Origin: Actinorhabdospora filicis
GTDB lineage: Bacteria > Actinomycetota > Actinomycetes > Mycobacteriales > Micromonosporaceae
Length of the DNA: 64,000 nucleotides
Direction: 5' to 3'
NCBI RefSeq assembly: GCF_030269765.1
Contig: NZ_BSTX01000001.1
Span: 310,001-374,000, forward strand
Shown here: in pieces, positions 17,175-25,386 of the stretch
Numbering within the stretch: position 1 is the first letter of the stretch
Layout of the letters: every line of letters begins with the position of its first letter
Position numbers and translations under genes: made by a program
The notes under the pieces: model-generated
Told to the model about the DNA's origin: nothing
The model's input: the letters and a program-made list of their open reading frames with translations, nothing else
Database searches by the model: none

Positions 17175-18845
17175 ATGCGCGCATTCGCACCGATCCGGCG
17201 GACGCCCGCCGCGCTCGCGGTCCTGGCCGTGGCGGCGGCGTCCGTCGCGGCCGTGCCACCACCGGCCGCCGCCGAGGTCGCCGGCCCACTGACGCTGCGG
17301 CATGACGACACCGTCTACGGCGACGTCCTCATCGCCGGGGACGCCGTGCTCGGCTGCCCGCGATCGCCCGCCAAGGCGGCGAAACGCTGCCGCGCGGCCA
17401 TGCGCGGCGAGAACGGCGACAACAACAACCAGTTCGTCATGACGCGCGTGAAGGAGTCGGCCGCCGTGGGCGCCTACGACTCCAGCGTCGCGCGGCTCAC
17501 CGTCCCGGCGGGCGCGAGGGTGTCCTACGCGCGCCTGTTCTGGGGCGGCAACACCGGGACCTACCGCTCGGCCGTCGGCGGGCTGCTGAACCGCTGCGAC
17601 ATCTCCGGCGCCGACGTGGACCCCGCCCCCGGCGACCCGATGACGAGCGCGCCGGTGATCGCGGTGGCCGGTGGCCCGGCCACGCCGGTGCCGCCGGAGA
17701 ACGCCGCGGCCAGTTCCGAGAGCCTGAACGGCCCGCACTACTACACCGCCGAGGGCGACGTGACGTCCCTGTTCGCCGCGGCACCCACCGGGTCCCCCGT
17801 GGACATCGCCGTCGGCGACGTGTGGGCGCCCAACGGCGCGGGCTGCGTCGGCGGCTGGTCGGTGGCCGTGGTCTACGAGTTCGCCGGGCCGAACGCGCAG
17901 GCGCCCTCGCGGAGGCACGTGCACATCTACGGCGGGCACGTGCTCCAGCGCTCCAACGACGCGCCCACCACCGTCACCGTCGACGGCTTCCACCGCTACG
18001 GGACCGCGCCCGTGCGCGCCACGCTCACCGCCCACGAAGGCGACCGCGCGGCCTCCGGGGACCAGTTCCGGGTCAACGGGACCAACATCCCCAACCCGCG
18101 CACCGGCGAGACCCGCAACTTCTTCGCCGGCCGCGCCGACGGCGCCGACACCGTCGAGGTCGGCTCGCCGTACAACCTCGGCACCGACGTCGACGCCCTC
18201 GACCTGCCCGGCGGCGTCATCCCCGAGGGCGCGACCTCGGCCGATCTCACCTTGAGCACCAGGGGCGACACCTATGTCCTCCAGGAGGTGTCGCTGTCGG
18301 TGCCGGTGCCCGATCTCCTGGTCACCAAGACCAGCCCCGGCGGCATCGTGAAGCCCGGTGACGTCGTCACCTTCACCATCACCGCCGAGAACACCGGCGA
18401 GGTCGACTACCCCGGCGCGTCCTTCACCGACGACCTGTCGGAGGTCCTCGACGACGCCGACTGGGTCTCGGCCACCGCCGACCTCGGCGAGGCCGGCTAC
18501 ACCGCGCCGGTGCTGCGCTGGAGCGGCGACGTCCCGGCCGGCGCGAAGGCCACCGTCACCTACCGGTTGCGGGTCAGGGATCCCGACACCGGCGACGGCA
18601 GGCTGCTGAACAACGTGCTGGTCGCCTCGGGATCCCTGGTCGGCAACTGTGAGAAGGGCTCCACCGACCCGGCCTGCGCCGTCGCGGTCACCGTCCCCGG
18701 CGCGGCCCCGCCGCAGCACGGCACCCCGCGGCCGGGCACCGCGCTGGCGGCGACCGGCCGCGCGGCGTGGATCCTCGCCGCCGCGGGCGCGGTCCTCATC
18801 GCGCTGGGCGCGGCCGGGCTGTGGCTCACCCGCCGGAGGGGTTAG
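17175..18845 (+). CDS. Cell-wall-anchored DUF11/DUF3344-like surface protein
   Basis: This 556-residue secreted protein has a signal peptide (RRTPAALAVLAVAAASVAA, cleavage near residue 34) and a long extracellular region resembling DUF3344-type surface proteins (YARLFWGGNTG, WSVAVVYEF). A DUF11 repeat follows (about 375-485: LLVTKTSPGGIVKPGDVVTF, ITAENTGEVDYPGASFTDDL). The C-terminus is a sorting signal: LAATG (524-528), a hydrophobic helix and RRRG. LAxTG is the motif of actinobacterial class E sortases, so it should be linked to the cell wall. No sortase gene is present in this window. It overlaps the convergent ACAD gene by 20 bp. Confidence 0.85.
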   Translation: MRAFAPIRRTPAALAVLAVAAASVAAVPPPAAAEVAGPLTLRHDDTVYGDVLIAGDAVLGCPRSPAKAAKRCRAAMRGENGDNNNQFVMTRVKESAAVGAYDSSVARLTVPAGARVSYARLFWGGNTGTYRSAVGGLLNRCDISGADVDPAPGDPMTSAPVIAVAGGPATPVPPENAAASSESLNGPHYYTAEGDVTSLFAAAPTGSPVDIAVGDVWAPNGAGCVGGWSVAVVYEFAGPNAQAPSRRHVHIYGGHVLQRSNDAPTTVTVDGFHRYGTAPVRATLTAHEGDRAASGDQFRVNGTNIPNPRTGETRNFFAGRADGADTVEVGSPYNLGTDVDALDLPGGVIPEGATSADLTLSTRGDTYVLQEVSLSVPVPDLLVTKTSPGGIVKPGDVVTFTITAENTGEVDYPGASFTDDLSEVLDDADWVSATADLGEAGYTAPVLRWSGDVPAGAKATVTYRLRVRDPDTGDGRLLNNVLVASGSLVGNCEKGSTDPACAVAVTVPGAAPPQHGTPRPGTALAATGRAAWILAAAGAVLIALGAAGLWLTRRRG

Positions 18846-20409
18846 CCGCCAGGGCCGCGCGCTCGGCCCGCAGCAGGCGCAGGTGGCGTTCGGCGCGCTC
18901 GGAGGCCACCCGCGCGTACCGCTCGGCGAGGTCGTGGCCGTCGCCGTCCAGGCCGCGCGCCAGCGCGATCGGGACGGCGGTGAGCTCACCGGCGACCCGG
19001 CCGAGCAGCATCAGCGCCTTCTGCCCGCGCCGGGCGTCCCCGGACACGCGCGCGCCGAGCCAGGCGGCGGTGTCGGCCAGCTCCCGGGCCGCCTCGGCGG
19101 TGCCCGCCAGGTACCCGGCGCAGCAGGACGGCACGCCGCTCAGCCCGCCGCCGCCGGGCATGCCGGGCCCCTCGCGGTGGCGGGCGAGAATGGCCTGACC
19201 GGCCCAGTTGTCGACCTGGAAGTCGACGCCACCGGCGATCCGCAGGCCCCGCGCGTCGCGGAAGGCGCGGTCCAGCGGCACCGGGTCGGCGCCACGGCGT
19301 CCCTTGCTGGCGGCCGACTCGTAGCCCTCGGCGGCCAGCAGCGACATCGTCCCGTCCACGACCCGCCAGCAGGCCATCGAGGTGAGGTTCTTCGCGGCGG
19401 CGCGCTCGCGGCCGGTATCGGCGCGGCGCGCGCCCAGCACCGCCCACCGCACCAGGCTCTCGATGCCGTAGACCTCGGCCTCGGCGGTGTCCAGCAGCTC
19501 GCGGACCAGCTCGTACTCGCCGAGCCCGTGCCCGTCGACGCTGCGGCGCGCGGCGAAGCGGCGGCCCCACTCCAGGCACTGCCGGGCGATCGCCAGCGAG
19601 GGCGCGGCGATGACCAGCAGCCGCGCGGCGGCGGCGAGGCCGACCAGGCCCTGCGACTCCCGCCAGGAGGTGGCCGCCGGGACCATCCGCTCCCGGGGGA
19701 CGCGCACGCCGGACAGGCGCACCGCGGCGTTCGGCGCGCCCCGGAACCCGGTGAACTGGTGGGCGGCGTGCACCTCCACGCCGGGATCGGAGGTGTCCAC
19801 GAAGAACAGCCGCACCGCGTCGCCGTCGTCGCGGACGCTCGCCGAGACGGCCAGCAGGTCGGCGATCGTGCCGTTCCCGGCGAAGACCTTCTCGCCGTGC
19901 AGGACGTAGGCGTCGCCGTCGGGCACGGCGACCGTGCCGCGCGTGGAGTTGGCCGCGCCGCCGGGCTCGGTGTCGGCGGTGCCGGAGACCGCGCCGTCGG
20001 CGATGCGCCCGGCCAGGAAGTCCCGCAGCGGCCCCGGCGGCAGCACCGACAGGTAGGCGGGCGCGCCGAGCCCGTTGGCGATGGCCATGGTCAGCGCGAT
20101 CGGCGGCGCGATCGACGCGGCGGCGGTCACCGCGCGGAACGCGTTGAACTCGGTCAGGTCGCGCCCGCCCAGGGTCACCGGCGCGCGCAGGGACAGGAAA
20201 CCGCCGTAGCGCAGGTCGTCGATCACGCCGGGCGGCATCCGCCCGCTGCGGTCGATGTCGTCGGGGTCGACGCGGCAGGCCAGCAGGGCCTCCAGCTCGG
20301 CGACGACGGCGTCGCCGAGGTGCCGGTCGAGGGGGTCCTGGACGGGGAAGGGCCGCAGGAGCCCGAAACGCAGGCTCCCCCGGACGAGGTCGTCATGGAA
20401 GGAGTTCAT
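18826..20409 (-). CDS. Acyl-CoA dehydrogenase-like flavoprotein of the NRPS-PKS operon
   Basis: The 527-residue protein has the ACAD fold: N-terminal helices, a beta domain (SGTADTEPGGAANSTRG, HGEKVFAGNG), and a helical C-terminal domain with EGYESAASKG and RDARGLRIAGG. Ordinary ACADs have Glu where this protein has Gly393 (IAGGV for IYEGT), so the usual catalytic base is missing there. About 130 residues extend past the normal end. It is the last gene of the NRPS operon (17-bp overlap with the thioesterase gene). ACAD homologues in epoxyketone pathways (EpxF/EpnF/TmcF) oxidatively decarboxylate a beta-keto acid; a related job is plausible but unproven. Simple alpha,beta-dehydrogenation of a carrier-bound acyl group is the alternative. 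Confidence 0.85.
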   Translation of the reverse strand: MNSFHDDLVRGSLRFGLLRPFPVQDPLDRHLGDAVVAELEALLACRVDPDDIDRSGRMPPGVIDDLRYGGFLSLRAPVTLGGRDLTEFNAFRAVTAAASIAPPIALTMAIANGLGAPAYLSVLPPGPLRDFLAGRIADGAVSGTADTEPGGAANSTRGTVAVPDGDAYVLHGEKVFAGNGTIADLLAVSASVRDDGDAVRLFFVDTSDPGVEVHAAHQFTGFRGAPNAAVRLSGVRVPRERMVPAATSWRESQGLVGLAAAARLLVIAAPSLAIARQCLEWGRRFAARRSVDGHGLGEYELVRELLDTAEAEVYGIESLVRWAVLGARRADTGRERAAAKNLTSMACWRVVDGTMSLLAAEGYESAASKGRRGADPVPLDRAFRDARGLRIAGGVDFQVDNWAGQAILARHREGPGMPGGGGLSGVPSCCAGYLAGTAEAARELADTAAWLGARVSGDARRGQKALMLLGRVAGELTAVPIALARGLDGDGHDLAERYARVASERAERHLRLLRAERAALAANPSGG

Positions 20410-21124
20410 CGAGGCGCTCCCTGATGAGGGCGAACAGGGCGTCCTTGCCGTCGCGGTGGTAGAAGTGCCCGCCGGGCACGACGCGGGTGTCGCAGCGGGT
20501 GGCGTGGTCGCGCCACCCGTCGAGCTCGGCGGGCGTGCCCGCGTCCTGCGCGCCGGTGACGGCGAGGACCGGGACGGACAGGGGCTCGTCGGGGACGTGC
20601 GCGTAGGTCTCCAAGAGCGCGAAGTCGGCGCGGTGGACGGCGAGGGTCAGCGCCAGCAGGTCCGGGTCCTCGCGGATCTCCTCCGGCCAGCGCCCGTAGC
20701 GGTCCTCCACGGCCGCCAGCAGCGCCTCGTCCGGCAGGCCGTGGACGGGCGCCGCCGCGCGCGGCAGGTGCGGCGCGGGGTAGGCGGAGACGACGAGCAG
20801 GACCGGCGCGGGCCGTCCCGCCCGGCGCAGGGCGCGCGCGGTCTCGTAGGCGGCCAGGGCCCCGAGGCTGTGCCCGAACAGGACGAACGGCGGCGCGAAG
20901 GACGTCTCGCGCACCAGCGCGTCCACCATGGGCGCGAGCCGGTCGAAGGGCTCCTCGCCGAAGCGCGGCCCGCGTCCGGGCGCCTGGACGCCCCAGACCT
21001 CCAGCTCGGGCAGGTCCTCCGACCAGCGCAGGTACTCGCCCGGCGAGCCGCCGCCGTGGGGGAAGCAGTACATGCGCGCGCGGGCGCCGGGCGCGGCGCG
21101 GCGGCGCGCCAGCCAGTCACCCAT
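20393..21124 (-). CDS. Type II thioesterase
   Basis: The 243-residue alpha/beta hydrolase belongs to the external (type II) thioesterases of NRPS/PKS systems, which clear misprimed carriers and sometimes release the product. It shows the family start MYCFPHGGGSPGEYLRW, the nucleophile elbow GHSLG (Ser86), an Asp in AVTGAQDAGTP and the catalytic His in VVPGGHFYH. It overlaps the MFS gene upstream by 8 bp and the ACAD gene downstream by 17 bp, so it is part of the same transcript. Because the PKS has no terminal TE domain, this enzyme is the best candidate for hydrolytic release of the beta-keto acid, besides editing. Confidence 0.9.
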   Translation of the reverse strand: MGDWLARRRAAPGARARMYCFPHGGGSPGEYLRWSEDLPELEVWGVQAPGRGPRFGEEPFDRLAPMVDALVRETSFAPPFVLFGHSLGALAAYETARALRRAGRPAPVLLVVSAYPAPHLPRAAAPVHGLPDEALLAAVEDRYGRWPEEIREDPDLLALTLAVHRADFALLETYAHVPDEPLSVPVLAVTGAQDAGTPAELDGWRDHATRCDTRVVPGGHFYHRDGKDALFALIRERLDELLP

Positions 21125-22382
21125 CGCCGTCCCGTTCGGGGATGGCGCGCAGCGCGCGCACCGGCGACAGCAGCACCGGCAGCGCCGACAGGACCGCGCC
21201 CGCCCCGGCGATGAGCAGCGTCGAGCGCAGGCCGATGGCGCCGCCGAGGAACCCGCCGAGGGCGGTGCCGAGCGGGATGGTGCCCCAGATCAGGAAGCGC
21301 ATGGTGGCGTTCATCCGGCCCTGGAGGGCGGTGGGGACCACCGCCTGGCGCAGGCTGATCTGGTTCACGTTGTACACCGCGATCCCGAACCAGGCGATGG
21401 CCAGCGCGACGGCCAGGACGGGCAGCGCGAAGCCCTCGCGGGCCAGCGGCAGCAGCAGGATCGCCGCGCCGGGCAGGGTGACCGAGGCGACGATGACGGG
21501 CCCGAGGCCGAGGGCGGCCACGATGCGGCGGTTGGCGAGGGCGCCCAGCAGCGCGCCGGCGTTGGCGATGCCGAGGGCCAGGCCGAGCCATCCGGCGGTG
21601 AGGCCGACGCCCTTGATGGCGAACAGGGTGAGCACGGCCTGGACGATGCCGAAGATCCCGAAGAGGTTGCCGATGGCGGTGGCCAGCGCGATCGGCCGCA
21701 GCAGCGGGTGCTTGAGGACGTAGCGCAGGCCGACGCCGATGCCGCGCAGGAGCCCGTGGGCGTCCTCGGGGTGCGGTTCGGGGACGGGCTCGACGGCTTT
21801 GATGCGGCCGAGGAGGAGGGCGGAGAACAGGTAGCTGACCGCGTCGGCGAACAGCGCGACGGGCGCGGTGAGGACCTGCACGATGACGCCCCCGGCGCCG
21901 GGCCCGGCGAGCTGGGCGCCCTGGTAGGAGGCCTCCAGCTTGCCGTTGCCGTCGACGAGGTGGTCGCGGTCCACGAGGGAGGGCAGGTAGGACTGGTGGG
22001 CGATGTCGAAGAAGACGGTGAGGATCCCGACGGCGAATCCGACGGGGTAGAGCATCCACAGGTGGAGCCCGCCGAACAGGTAGGCGAGGGGCAGGACGGC
22101 CAGGACGGCGGCGCGGGCGAGGTCGGTGGTGACCAGGACGGGCCGCCGCCGCCACCGGTCGACCCACACTCCGGCGGGCAGGCCGACCAGCAGGAACGGC
22201 AGGTATTGGGCGGCGGCGAGCAGCCCGAGCTGCCAGGGGGTGGCGTCGAGGAGGGTGATCGCGGCGATGGGCAGCGCGATCTGGGTGACCTGGGTTCCGG
22301 CGAGGCTGAGGGTCTGGGCGCTCCACAGGCGCATGAAGTCGCCGTGGCGCCACAGGCTGCGGACGCCGGTCGCGGCCGTCAC
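21117..22382 (-). CDS. MFS transporter, probable product exporter
   Basis: The 421-residue membrane protein has about twelve helices and the features of enterobactin-exporter/macrolide-efflux type MFS proteins: FMRLWSAQTLSLAGTQVTQIALP at the N-terminus, and LPAGVWVDRWRRRPVL as the loop 2-3 motif. GTG 22382 is chosen from the GTGA overlap with the mbtH stop; no SD is needed with such coupling. In the middle of an NRPS-PKS operon its likely task is export of, and self-protection from, the product. Substrate not known from sequence. Confidence 0.9.
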   Translation of the reverse strand: MTAATGVRSLWRHGDFMRLWSAQTLSLAGTQVTQIALPIAAITLLDATPWQLGLLAAAQYLPFLLVGLPAGVWVDRWRRRPVLVTTDLARAAVLAVLPLAYLFGGLHLWMLYPVGFAVGILTVFFDIAHQSYLPSLVDRDHLVDGNGKLEASYQGAQLAGPGAGGVIVQVLTAPVALFADAVSYLFSALLLGRIKAVEPVPEPHPEDAHGLLRGIGVGLRYVLKHPLLRPIALATAIGNLFGIFGIVQAVLTLFAIKGVGLTAGWLGLALGIANAGALLGALANRRIVAALGLGPVIVASVTLPGAAILLLPLAREGFALPVLAVALAIAWFGIAVYNVNQISLRQAVVPTALQGRMNATMRFLIWGTIPLGTALGGFLGGAIGLRSTLLIAGAGAVLSALPVLLSPVRALRAIPERDGDG

Positions 22383-22579
22383 GTCGCGGTCCGGCGCAGC
22401 GCGAGGGGGCGCATGTCGGTCCAGGTGGCCTCGATGTGCTCCAGGCAGGCGGTCTTGGGGCCGGTGAACCCCTCGGGGTCCCAGCCGGGCGGGAGGGGAC
22501 GGTCGGCGGGCCAGATGGAGTACTGCTCCTCGGGGTTGCGGACGACGGCGTAGACGCGGTCGGTGTCGTCTTCGAACAT
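22379..22579 (-). CDS. mbtH: MbtH-like protein
   Basis: The 66-residue protein has the MbtH signatures NPEEQYSIWP, PPGWDPEGF and CLEHIEATWTDMRP. MbtH proteins bind NRPS adenylation domains and are often needed for their folding or activity, so it should serve one or both A domains of the adjacent NRPS. ATG 22579 overlaps the PKS stop (TGATG) and is preceded by AAGGAG. Length and motifs are fully typical. Confidence 0.97.
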   Translation of the reverse strand: MFEDDTDRVYAVVRNPEEQYSIWPADRPLPPGWDPEGFTGPKTACLEHIEATWTDMRPLALRRTAT

Positions 22580-25386
22580 CACTGCTCCTTGGGTGAGAGG
22601 TGGGCGGCCAGGGCGCGCGGGGTGGGCGCGCGGAAGACCTGCGGGACGGTGAGGGCGGCGCCGAGCTCTTCGCGGGCCCAGCGGATGAGGCGGGTGGCGA
22701 GGAGGGAGTCGCCGCCGAGGGCGAAGAAGCCGTCGTCGCGGCCGACGCGCTCCACGCCGAGGAGGCGCGCGAAGGCTCCGGCGACGCGTTCCTCGGTGGG
22801 CGTGGCGGGGGCCTGGTAGTCCTCGCCGGTCGCGGTGGCGGCGGCGTCCTCGATGACGGTCTCGGTGGCGGTGACCAGGTAGCGGCCGCGCTCGAAGGGG
22901 TAGCCGGGCAGCGGGACGCGGCGGGCCGGGGCGTCCACGCGGGACCGGTCGACGCTCGCCCCGGCGGCCCAGAGGGTCCCGGCGGCGGTGAGCATCGCGG
23001 TGACCGACGAGACGTCCTCGGCGGGGTGCGGCAGGGACGCCACGACCGTGCGGCCGGGCAGTTCCCGCGCGGCGAGGGACGCCAGGGTCCGCCCGGGACC
23101 GGCCTCGGCGAACGCGCCGTGCGCCGAGGCGGCGAGAGTGCGGGCGGCGTCGCGGAACCGCACGGGCCGGCGCATGTGGTCGGTCCAGTACTGCGGGCGG
23201 GTGGCCTCGCCGGGGCGGACCCAGTGGCCGGTGAGGTCGCTGACCCACGGGACGCGCGGGTCGCGCAGCTCGACCTCCGACAGGCGCTTGGCGTAGTCGT
23301 CCACGATGGGCTCCACGAGGCGGGAGTGCCCGGCGGCGGCGATGCGCAGGCGACGGGCGTCGACACCCCCGGCGGCCAGCTCGGCGGCGAAGGACTCCAC
23401 GGCCTCGGCCGGCCCGGAGACCGCGCACTGGTGGGCGGCATTGACCGCGGCGAGGTCGAGCTCGCCGGGCAGGCGGCGCAGGACCTCGTCCTCACTCAGG
23501 GGGACGGCGAGCATCGCCCCGGCGGGCAGGCTCTGGAGCAGCGCGCCGCGCTCGGCGACCAGCCACACCGCGTCCGGGAGGGACATGACCCCGGCGGCGT
23601 GCGCGGCGGCGTAGGCGCCGAGGCTGTGCCCGGCCACCGCGGCGGGCGTGACGCCCCACCGCGCCCACAGCCGGGTGAGGGCGTACTCGACGGCGAACAC
23701 GGCGGGCTGCCCGACGGCGATCGCGGACAGCCGCTCGCCCCCGTCGCCGTAGAGGACCTCGCGCAGGTCGAGCCCGAGGTGCGGGCGGGCCAGCTCGGCG
23801 ACCTCGTCGAGGGCCTCGCGGAACACCGGCCGGGTCTCGTAGAGCTCGCGGCCCATGCCGGGGTGCTGGCCGCCCTGCCCGGGGAACAGCAGGGCCGTGG
23901 TCGCGCCCTCGGCGGCGGTGACGGGGACGGCGGCGCGCAGCTCCCGGGCGGCCCCGCCGGGCCCGGAGGCCACGGCGAACGCGCGGTGGGTGAAGGCGCG
24001 CCGCCCGGCGCGGCTGGTCCAGGACGCGTCGGACAGCGGGGGCCGGTGCGTCTCCAGGTGCGCGGCGAGGTCCGCCGCGGCGGTCGCCAGGGCGCCCGCC
24101 GAGCGGGCCGAGACGGTCAGGAGCCGGGGCGAGCCGTCGTCGGCGGTGGCCTCGCGCGGGGGTGCCTGCTCCAGGACGACGTGGGCGTTGGTGCCGCCGA
24201 TGCCCAGGGAGTTGACCGCCGCCCGGCGCGGGCCGGGCCGCGCGGGCCACGGGGTGGTCTCGGCGGCGGCCCGGAAGCGGCCGAAGTCGATGACGGCGCT
24301 GGCCGGGGTGGCGTGCAGGCTCGCCGGGATCGTCGCGTGCCGCAGCGCCAGCACGGTCTTGATGAGCCCGGCGACCCCGGCGGCGGCGTCGGTGTGCCCG
24401 ATGTTGGTCTTCACCGAGCCGATCAGCGTCTCCTCACCGGGCCCGAAGGCGCCGGTGAGGGCGGCGATCTCGATGGGGTCGCCGAGGCGGGTGCCGGTGC
24501 CGTGCGCCTCGACGTAGCCGATCGAGCCGGGGTCGATCCCGGCGACGCGGTGCGCGGCGCGGATCGCGCGGGCCTGCCCGGCGACGCCCGGCGCGGTGTA
24601 GCCGATCTTGTCGTCGCCGTCGTTGTTGACCACCGTGGCGAGGATGACCGCGCGCACGTCGTCGCCGTCGGCGAGCGCGTCGTCGAGTCGCTTGAGGACG
24701 ACCACGCCGACCCCGTCGCCGCCGACGGTGCCGTCGGCGGCGGCGGAGAAGGCCCGGCAGTGCCCGGTCGGGGACAGCACGCCGCCTTCGGTGTAGACGC
24801 CGGGCCGGACGGGGACGTGCGCCGAGACGCCCCCGGCGAGGGCCATGTCGCATTCGCCCGCCAGGAGGGCCTGCGCGGCGGTGTGGACGGCGACGAGGGA
24901 GGTGGAGCAGGCGGTCTGGACGGTGACGGCGGGCCCGGTGAGGCCGAGCCGGTAGGCGACGCGGGTGGTGAGGAAGTCGGGTCCGGTGGCCAGGCGGATC
25001 GTCCAGTCGTCGAGGTCGAGGCGCTCGGCGGCGGCGCGGAGGCGCTCGGGGTAGGAGCTGGGGCTGGATCCGCCGTAGACGCCGATGGGGCCGGGGTGGG
25101 CGGCGGGGTCGTATCCGGCGTCCTCCAGGGCGTGCCAGGCGCATTCGAGGAACACCCGCTGCTGGGGGTCCAGGATCAGCGCCTCGCGGGGCGAGTGGCC
25201 GAAGAATCCGGCGTCGAAGAGGTCGGCGCCGTCGAGGACGCCGCAGGCGCTGACGTGGTCGCGGGTGGAGGGGAACTCGGTGATGGACTCGATTCCGCCG
25301 GTCAGGTTGTCCCAGAAGCGGCCGAGGTCTCCGGCGCCGGGGAAGCGCCCGGCCATCCCGATGACGGCCAGGTGGTCCTCGCTCAT
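22579..25386 (-). CDS. Type I PKS module, KS-AT-carrier, no TE
   Basis: The 935-residue single module has KS (about 1-425; Cys160 in TACSTS, His295 in EAHGTGT, His331 in NIGHTDAAAG), AT (about 490-800; Ser588 in GHSLG, His687 in AAGHS) and a C-terminal carrier (about 865-930; Ser894 in LGGDS, an NRPS-like carrier motif). There is no KR, DH, ER, methyltransferase or thioesterase, so one condensation yields a beta-keto thioester. At the AT specificity motif the sequence is AAGH, neither HAFH (malonyl) nor YASH (methylmalonyl), so the extender is uncertain. ATGA overlap with the NRPS stop implies direct coupling, with the KS taking the peptide from the NRPS. Confidence 0.93.
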   Translation of the reverse strand: MSEDHLAVIGMAGRFPGAGDLGRFWDNLTGGIESITEFPSTRDHVSACGVLDGADLFDAGFFGHSPREALILDPQQRVFLECAWHALEDAGYDPAAHPGPIGVYGGSSPSSYPERLRAAAERLDLDDWTIRLATGPDFLTTRVAYRLGLTGPAVTVQTACSTSLVAVHTAAQALLAGECDMALAGGVSAHVPVRPGVYTEGGVLSPTGHCRAFSAAADGTVGGDGVGVVVLKRLDDALADGDDVRAVILATVVNNDGDDKIGYTAPGVAGQARAIRAAHRVAGIDPGSIGYVEAHGTGTRLGDPIEIAALTGAFGPGEETLIGSVKTNIGHTDAAAGVAGLIKTVLALRHATIPASLHATPASAVIDFGRFRAAAETTPWPARPGPRRAAVNSLGIGGTNAHVVLEQAPPREATADDGSPRLLTVSARSAGALATAAADLAAHLETHRPPLSDASWTSRAGRRAFTHRAFAVASGPGGAARELRAAVPVTAAEGATTALLFPGQGGQHPGMGRELYETRPVFREALDEVAELARPHLGLDLREVLYGDGGERLSAIAVGQPAVFAVEYALTRLWARWGVTPAAVAGHSLGAYAAAHAAGVMSLPDAVWLVAERGALLQSLPAGAMLAVPLSEDEVLRRLPGELDLAAVNAAHQCAVSGPAEAVESFAAELAAGGVDARRLRIAAAGHSRLVEPIVDDYAKRLSEVELRDPRVPWVSDLTGHWVRPGEATRPQYWTDHMRRPVRFRDAARTLAASAHGAFAEAGPGRTLASLAARELPGRTVVASLPHPAEDVSSVTAMLTAAGTLWAAGASVDRSRVDAPARRVPLPGYPFERGRYLVTATETVIEDAAATATGEDYQAPATPTEERVAGAFARLLGVERVGRDDGFFALGGDSLLATRLIRWAREELGAALTVPQVFRAPTPRALAAHLSPKEQ

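Noticed and set aside
18826..22382. Siderophore function for the NRPS operon
   Set aside because: No iron box near it, no hydroxamate or catechol genes, and no siderophore uptake genes in the operon; the iron-box-like site at 13006 serves a separate unit.
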